A stretch of DNA of 31,368 nucleotides, from the NCBI GenBank assembly GCA_964501335.1, contig CAZCTC010000086.1:1-31368 (forward strand). The letters run 5' to 3'. Of the stretch, positions 26,722 through 31,368 are shown one piece after another. The notes under the pieces were generated by a model that was not told where the DNA came from, did no database searches, and saw nothing but the letters and a program-made list of their open reading frames with translations. A program made the position numbers and the translations under genes. How positions within the stretch are numbered: position 1 is the first letter of the stretch; the number at the start of each line of letters is the position of its first letter. Origin of the DNA: CAZCTC01 sp964501335. Its GTDB lineage: Bacteria; Chloroflexota; Anaerolineae; B4-G1; SLSP01.

Positions 26722-26750
26722 AGCCCCCGACTCTGAAATAGTCTGGGGCT
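26722..26750 (-). terminator. Hairpin with minus-strand T-rich tail
   Basis: AGCCCCcGACT pairs with AGTCtGGGGCT (10 bp, one mismatch). On the minus strand it is followed by TTTGTTGTTTCTTT. It resembles the AGCCCC / GGGGCT hairpin at 21118-21139, at the other end of the AT-rich block, also with a minus-strand TTTTTTGTTGTTG tail. Confidence 0.6.
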
Positions 26751-26822
26751 CTCGATCCAAGGCGCTCGTACCGCCCTGGTAGGCAAAGTTTATCACAACT
26801 TAGCGCTTGTTCAAGCGTTTCT

Positions 26823-26857
26823 GCCCGCCATGGTCTTGCGCCAGGCGGGCTTTTTCT
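26823..26857 (+). terminator. Rho-independent terminator before hsdR
   Basis: GCCCGCC (26823-26829) pairs with GGCGGGC (26844-26850), extended inside by TGG / CCA, and is followed by TTTTTCTT. It would stop transcription coming from the STAND operon about 37 bases before the hsdR start. A leader attenuator for hsdR is an alternative. Confidence 0.75.
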
Positions 26858-26893
26858 TACCCCTGGCTTTTTTGCTTTTCCAACGAGGTTCCT

Positions 26894-29281
26894 ATGGGAC
26901 TCAACGAATCCGATACCCGTGCCAAGCTGATCGATCCGGCCCTGCATGCCCGCGGCTGGACTGAGGATCTTATCAAGCGTGAAGAATCCGCCGGCGCGAT
27001 CGAAATCGTCAACGGCAAGGCGCGCAAACGTCCCCGGGGCCGCGTGGATTACACCTTGCGGGTCAAAGTGACGCAGAATGCCCAGCCGGTCGCCGTTGCC
27101 TTGATCGAAGCCAAGGCCGAGCATTTACATGCCAACCACGGCATGGAGCAGGCTAAATCCTATGCCGACTGTAAACGGTTGAATGTCCCCTTTGTTTTTT
27201 CGACCAACGGCCACCTTTTTGTCGAGTTCGATAAATTCACCGGCCTGACTAGCGAGCCGCGTCCTCTGGCTGATTTTCCTACCCCTGCCGAACTCCAGGC
27301 CCGTTATGAACGCCGCGTAGGCTTCTCGTTGATTGATCCCGTGGCCAAGCCGCTTTTGACGCGATACTCGGGCGGCGAGGCCTCGCGCCGTTATTACCAG
27401 GATGCCGCGATCCGGGCGGTGTTGGAAAAGCTGGCCCGATGTGAGAAGCACAACGAACCCAAGCGGGCTTTACTTTCGCTGGCCACCGGCGCCGGGAAGA
27501 CTTTCATTGCCGTCCATTTGCTGAAACGGATCGCCGATGCCGGGCTGCTCAAGCGGGCGCTGTTTGTCTGCGATCGGGATGAATTACGCAGCCAGGCGAT
27601 GCTGGCTTTCCAAAACGTCTTCGGCGCCGATGCCGCCGTTGTGAAGCTGGTCAACGGGGTCAATCAGGCAAAAAATGCGCGGATCCACATCGCCACATAC
27701 CAGACCCTGGGCGTAGAAGACGAAAACGCCGGCGCCGATTTTCTGACACAGCACTACCCCGAAGGTTATTTCAGCCATATCGTCATCGACGAGTGTCACC
27801 GTTCGGCCTGGGGCAAATGGTCGCAGGTGTTGACCCGTTACTCGGACGCGGCGCAGATCGGCCTGACCGCCACCCCGCGCCAGTTGGAGAAAACGGAAAC
27901 CAGCCCCGAGACGGCGGCCGATGAGCAGGTCACTGCCGACAACTTGAAATATTTCGGCGAGCCGGTCTACGAGTACACCATGGCCCAGGCGATCGAAGAC
28001 GGCTACCTGGCCGCCTGTGAGATCGTCCGGCGTGATATTTTCCTGAATCAAAAAGCGGCGACCGAACGGGAAACCGGGCTGGACCAGGCCGATCTGGAGG
28101 ATAAGCAGCTGCTGGATCCTATCACAGGCCAACCGTTGACGGTGGCCGATGTCAAAGAACATTATGAAGCCGGGCAGTTCGAGGCGTCGCTGCTGCTCAA
28201 GGATCGTGTCGAAGCGATGGCTCAGGACCTTTTTACCGGGCTGCTGGCCAGCGGCGGGCCGGAGCAAAAGACGATTATTTTTTGCGTCCGCGATACTCAT
28301 GCCGATCTGGTCGCCGAGGCATTGAACAACCTCTATGCTTTTTGGTGCGCATCCCAGGGGCGAGAGCGGTTGGAGCCTTATGCTTTCAAATGCACCGCGG
28401 CCGGCGGTTCGGAGCAATTAAGCGAACTGCGGGGCGCCGAGCGCCGGCATTTTATCGCGGTGACGGTCGATCTCCTGACCACTGGGGTGGATGTGCCGTG
28501 GGTGCGTAACATCGTTTTCTTCAAATACGTCCGTTCTCCCATTGCTTTCTATCAAATGGTGGGACGCGGGACCCGCTTGCATCCAGCCTCGGGCAAGCTG
28601 ATGTTCCGGCTTTACGATTACACTGATGCCACGCGGCTTTTTGGGCAATCCTTTATGACCAAAGCGGTGACGGTCAGGCGCGACGGCCTGGGGCCGGAAG
28701 AGCATGAAAAGGAACGCCAGATCCAGGTGGAAGGGATCGAAGTCCATGTCAGTGATGCCGGACGTTACATCCTTTCGGATGTGGACGGCAAGGCCATGCC
28801 GGTCACGGTGGAAGAGTACAAACAACGCCTGGCGGAGCGAGTGCTGGCCGAGGCGGCGACATTGGAGGAGTTCCGGGCCCGGTGGGTGGATCCAGGCGAG
28901 CGGCGGGCCCTGATGGCTCGCCTTCCCGACGGCGGCCGGGCGCCTTCCCTGGTGCGGCAATTGGAAGAAATGGATACCTTCGATCTGTATGATGTGCTGG
29001 CCGAGCTGGCCTATGGCCTGGCGCCGAAAAACCGCCAGGAGCGGGCGGCGGCTTTTTCTTACAAAAATATGGCCTGGCTGAACGGCCTGCCGGCGGCTTC
29101 GACGCAGACGCTGCTGGCATTAGCGATGCAGTTCTCCCGCGCCGGCGTAGAGGGTCTGGAGAATCCCAAGGTTTTCCAGACGCCAGAGGTGCAGAAGGCC
29201 GGCGGATTGGATGCGCTCAAAGCATTGGGTAAACCGGTGGATGTGTTGAAAGAGACCAAAATACGGCTCTTTGCGGCGTAG
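26894..29281 (+). CDS. HsdR-like restriction nuclease-helicase (type I R subunit family)
   Basis: The 795-aa product starts at ATG 26894 (MGLNESDTRAKLIDPALHARGW), with GAGG upstream; an earlier in-frame start at 26807 would read through the terminator hairpin. The N-terminal PD-(D/E)XK nuclease has D52, E72-A-K74 and QAKSY (Q86, Y90), as in type I R subunits. An SF2 translocase follows: Walker A ATGAGKT (K202), DECH (299-302), LTATPRQ, and YQMVGRGTR (553-561). It is shorter than classical HsdR. No methylase (HsdM) or specificity (HsdS) gene is visible on either side, although partners could lie beyond the window. It may act with the downstream ATPase/DUF4435 pair, or be an orphan. It is GC-rich like the backbone and unlike the STAND pair. 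Confidence 0.85.
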   Translation: MGLNESDTRAKLIDPALHARGWTEDLIKREESAGAIEIVNGKARKRPRGRVDYTLRVKVTQNAQPVAVALIEAKAEHLHANHGMEQAKSYADCKRLNVPFVFSTNGHLFVEFDKFTGLTSEPRPLADFPTPAELQARYERRVGFSLIDPVAKPLLTRYSGGEASRRYYQDAAIRAVLEKLARCEKHNEPKRALLSLATGAGKTFIAVHLLKRIADAGLLKRALFVCDRDELRSQAMLAFQNVFGADAAVVKLVNGVNQAKNARIHIATYQTLGVEDENAGADFLTQHYPEGYFSHIVIDECHRSAWGKWSQVLTRYSDAAQIGLTATPRQLEKTETSPETAADEQVTADNLKYFGEPVYEYTMAQAIEDGYLAACEIVRRDIFLNQKAATERETGLDQADLEDKQLLDPITGQPLTVADVKEHYEAGQFEASLLLKDRVEAMAQDLFTGLLASGGPEQKTIIFCVRDTHADLVAEALNNLYAFWCASQGRERLEPYAFKCTAAGGSEQLSELRGAERRHFIAVTVDLLTTGVDVPWVRNIVFFKYVRSPIAFYQMVGRGTRLHPASGKLMFRLYDYTDATRLFGQSFMTKAVTVRRDGLGPEEHEKERQIQVEGIEVHVSDAGRYILSDVDGKAMPVTVEEYKQRLAERVLAEAATLEEFRARWVDPGERRALMARLPDGGRAPSLVRQLEEMDTFDLYDVLAELAYGLAPKNRQERAAAFSYKNMAWLNGLPAASTQTLLALAMQFSRAGVEGLENPKVFQTPEVQKAGGLDALKALGKPVDVLKETKIRLFAA

Positions 29282-29321
29282 AGTATAATATCGAGATTCC
29301 TCCTAACGTAAGAGGTGGTTG

Positions 29322-30413
29322 ATGAAACTGGCAAAAGTTCGGATTGAAAATGTCCGGCATATTCAGGATTTAACGCTAGATTTTACTGATTCTTTGGGGC
29401 AGGTGCGCGATGTTTCACTCATTGTTGGGCCTAATACCAGCGGGAAGACGACGATTCTGGATGCCATTGGAATAGGATTGGGGATTGCTACAGGATTTTC
29501 CTATCAACGTCCCGGCTTTACTTTGAACATCCCTGCATTTGTACGGCGGGGAGCTTTGGATTCTAAAGTTACCTATTGGATTCGCTTTACTGATAAAGAG
29601 ATAATAACGGCAAAAGAATTGAATTCTTTAGTGGGGGAATCGCAGCAGATCTCTGACCTTAATGAAGTCCAGGTTACTTGGAGTTACCCTGATCGCAATT
29701 GGCAATTCGTTAATGGACGTATATTTTGTAAACCTTACAAATCTTCTTTGTCCCTTTTTAAGAGTCGGGAGTTGGTAGCCCGGCTGCTTTCAACCGGGCG
29801 AGTAGATTGGAACTGGTTTAAACGAGTAGGAACCATTATTTCTTTTGATCAACAACGTAGGTTTTTGGAAAAAACGATCCCGGCTGATGTTTGGGATATC
29901 ATTAATTACGGTAAACCCGAAGAGATCCCCGAAGATCGTCGAACGAGCGATCCTAAAACAATTCTGCTTTCTTTGGCAATTCGAGATAGCATTCAAGCCG
30001 CGATCAATTCACCGCAGGGACAGTTCAAACAAATCCAGGAACGGTATGCGGATATTTGTGCTCCTCATCGATTAGAAGGCGCTATTCAAAATGAATTAGG
30101 CCAGCTGGATTTGAAATTTTCAGATGGAAATACAGAGTACAATTACGAAGGATTGAGTAGCGGCGAGCAAATGATATTGCTCTTTCTGATCAGAATGGTC
30201 AGTGAACATATTCACCAGTCGATCGTTCTGATTGATGAAATCGAACTGCACCAACATCCTTTGTGGCAACGCCGGCTGCTTTACCTTTTACCGAAGATGG
30301 GGATCAACAATCAGATTATTGCTACGACGCATTCGGATTATTTGCGGGATGTTGCTCCTCCCGGTTCTGTGATCGACTTAGGCAATCTGGGAACGCAGGA
30401 GGAAAATGTATGA
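29322..30413 (+). CDS. AAA15/ABC-type ATPase (AriA- or OLD-like)
   Basis: The 363-aa product starts at ATG 29322 with AGAGGTGG just before it. It has an SMC/ABC-like fold: MKLAKVRIENVRHIQDL opening strand, Walker A GPNTSGKTT (36-44), ABC signature LSSGEQ (278-283), Walker B IVLIDEIEL (D305, E306) and a switch histidine in TTHSDYL (H337). This is the layout of AAA15 ATPases in defence modules (AriA of PARIS, RloA, OLD). No TOPRIM domain is fused; it is supplied in trans by the next gene through an ATGA overlap. Inferred role: the sensor/regulatory ATPase that holds and releases the nuclease partner. It is short for AriA, so assignment to PARIS is tentative. Confidence 0.8.
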   Translation: MKLAKVRIENVRHIQDLTLDFTDSLGQVRDVSLIVGPNTSGKTTILDAIGIGLGIATGFSYQRPGFTLNIPAFVRRGALDSKVTYWIRFTDKEIITAKELNSLVGESQQISDLNEVQVTWSYPDRNWQFVNGRIFCKPYKSSLSLFKSRELVARLLSTGRVDWNWFKRVGTIISFDQQRRFLEKTIPADVWDIINYGKPEEIPEDRRTSDPKTILLSLAIRDSIQAAINSPQGQFKQIQERYADICAPHRLEGAIQNELGQLDLKFSDGNTEYNYEGLSSGEQMILLFLIRMVSEHIHQSIVLIDEIELHQHPLWQRRLLYLLPKMGINNQIIATTHSDYLRDVAPPGSVIDLGNLGTQEENV

Positions 30414-31312
30414 CCTGCTATCTGGTATGTGAGGGAGATCCGACACAACTGGATCTTCGCGTGCTGGATAAAATTATTGCCCAAAAAATGAATTTGCCCA
30501 TTTTAGTAAAATCTGCTGGTGGTGAAAACAGCGTTAAAGCGGTTGCCGGTTACCTGGAAGATAGTTCTCGACCTGCCCCCGACAAGCCAGCACAGAATCG
30601 TGGGTACAGTATTCGGGATCGCAATTATCATCCGCTTCCGATTGTGCAGGCTTCCGCATGGAATCAGCCGAATTGTAAACATTTTATCTGGCGCCGGCAT
30701 GAAATCGAGAATTATCTCCTGGAGCCAGAGGTAATTTTTACGTTGTTCGAAGGCTGGCGACAAGACAATATCAGAGGAAGTGATCGGTTGCCTGATACGT
30801 TGGGAGATGTAGAAGCCACTTTGAGAATTCTGGCTCAGCCGCTTTTAGAAAACCATGCGGGCGAACTCGCCTTGTATGATCTGAAGGGAAAGCGTTCATT
30901 TATGGATTTGTCCTGGAAGGAATCTTCTCGCAAGCGGAATTTGCCGATGGGACAACGTTACTGGGATCAAAACACCTGGATTAATTATCTTGTTCAAGAA
31001 AGTCTTCATCTTAAGACTGCTTGTAATGGATTGAGCGTAGATCCGGATTTTGAGCAGCCGGCTTTGCGGCAGCGGTATCTTTCCGCTTTGGAAGGGATCA
31101 GAGATCCAACCTTTTTTAACAATGGACAGTTCCTATGTGATTTAGACGGGCATGCTTTGATGTGGGAGTTTTGGAATTGGGTTCATGGGCTGGGAATTTC
31201 CATCAATCGAGAAGATCTGGGTACTCAATTGATCGACGCTTTGAATCACTGTTATCATCCGGGGCTTTTCTCGCCGAACGACTTTGAGGAACTGGCGAAT
31301 CGGTTGATATAA
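30410..31312 (+). CDS. DUF4435 / TOPRIM-like putative nuclease (AriB-like)
   Basis: The 300-aa product starts at ATG 30410, inside the ATGA overlap with the ATPase gene and after AGGAGGAAA. It opens MTCYLVCEGDPTQLDLRVLD, a TOPRIM-like strand with E8, then SIRDRNYHP (D70) and WRRHEIENYLLEP (E98, E100, N101, Y102). That last motif is the hallmark I associate with DUF4435. In PARIS, AriB is a DUF4435 TOPRIM-type nuclease released by AriA when phage anti-restriction proteins are sensed. The gene order, overlap and domain pair fit that system, and the neighbouring restriction gene fits its logic. An RloB- or other OLD-like partner is the alternative. Confidence 0.72.
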   Translation: MTCYLVCEGDPTQLDLRVLDKIIAQKMNLPILVKSAGGENSVKAVAGYLEDSSRPAPDKPAQNRGYSIRDRNYHPLPIVQASAWNQPNCKHFIWRRHEIENYLLEPEVIFTLFEGWRQDNIRGSDRLPDTLGDVEATLRILAQPLLENHAGELALYDLKGKRSFMDLSWKESSRKRNLPMGQRYWDQNTWINYLVQESLHLKTACNGLSVDPDFEQPALRQRYLSALEGIRDPTFFNNGQFLCDLDGHALMWEFWNWVHGLGISINREDLGTQLIDALNHCYHPGLFSPNDFEELANRLI

Positions 31313-31368
31313 GTTTGTAACCGTTCAGGGGCCCCCCAGGGGAGGGGTGAACAGAACGAAAAAATCTA

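Larger units (their letters stand above)
26602..26893. other. Non-coding junction between STAND pair and hsdR
   Basis: No gene is present. It holds two hairpins (separate entries) and an inverted repeat GCGCTTGTTCAAGCG (about 26801-26815). Base composition changes here from AT-rich (left) to GC-rich (right), marking a probable junction of two acquired blocks. Confidence 0.6.

Noticed and set aside
26750..26820. A second tRNA remnant on the minus strand before the hairpin at 26722
   Set aside because: GCCTTGGATCGAGAGCC looks faintly T-arm-like, but no stem pairs properly and no CCA end is present.
29284..29289. TATAAT as a dedicated promoter for the AAA15 gene
   Set aside because: No plausible -35 box lies 16-18 bases upstream; transcription from the hsdR side cannot be excluded.

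Overview
This is a mostly GC-rich bacterial draft contig: it contains one 100-N scaffold gap, at 16305-16404. It has standard housekeeping genes, lipoprotein signals and long intergenic regions full of short repeats. My impression is an environmental, filamentous-type lineage such as Chloroflexota (Anaerolineae-like). That is a low-confidence inference from gene style, because no rRNA or other taxonomic marker is present.

Left end (1-4200): cysS and purB form a leftward operon, followed by a small VOC/glyoxalase-fold protein. The spacers carry a family of near-perfect palindromes (stems up to 17 bp, usually with a CAGA loop) embedded in a longer degenerate repeat.

Centre (4201-17995): two very large, divergently transcribed eCIS-core (DUF4157) proteins, called A (2373 aa, minus) and B (about 1700 aa, plus, interrupted by the gap). 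They share one modular plan: a GNRHVQR-type leader, a DUF4157 domain with HELTH, novel NRC-x4-C motifs, a long charged disordered stretch, 14 LQ-type 11-residue repeats, tryptophan-type 11-residue repeats, and a WF-containing linker. After that they diverge to unrelated C-termini. B is translationally coupled to a small lipoprotein. No contractile-tail structural genes are present.

Right centre (18141-20975): a lipoprotein with two complete calcineurin-like phosphoesterase modules in tandem.

Right end (21100-31368): a defence-type region. A degenerate tRNA-like element sits next to a tyrosine recombinase, then two tiny ORFs and an AT-rich pair of STAND-like ATPase genes, the second membrane-anchored. 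This AT-rich block is bounded on both sides by similar hairpins. It is followed by a solitary HsdR-like nuclease-helicase and a translationally coupled AAA15 ATPase plus DUF4435/TOPRIM-like pair resembling the PARIS (AriA-AriB) anti-phage system. The most novel parts are the paired hendecad-repeat eCIS-core giants and the integrase-STAND cassette.
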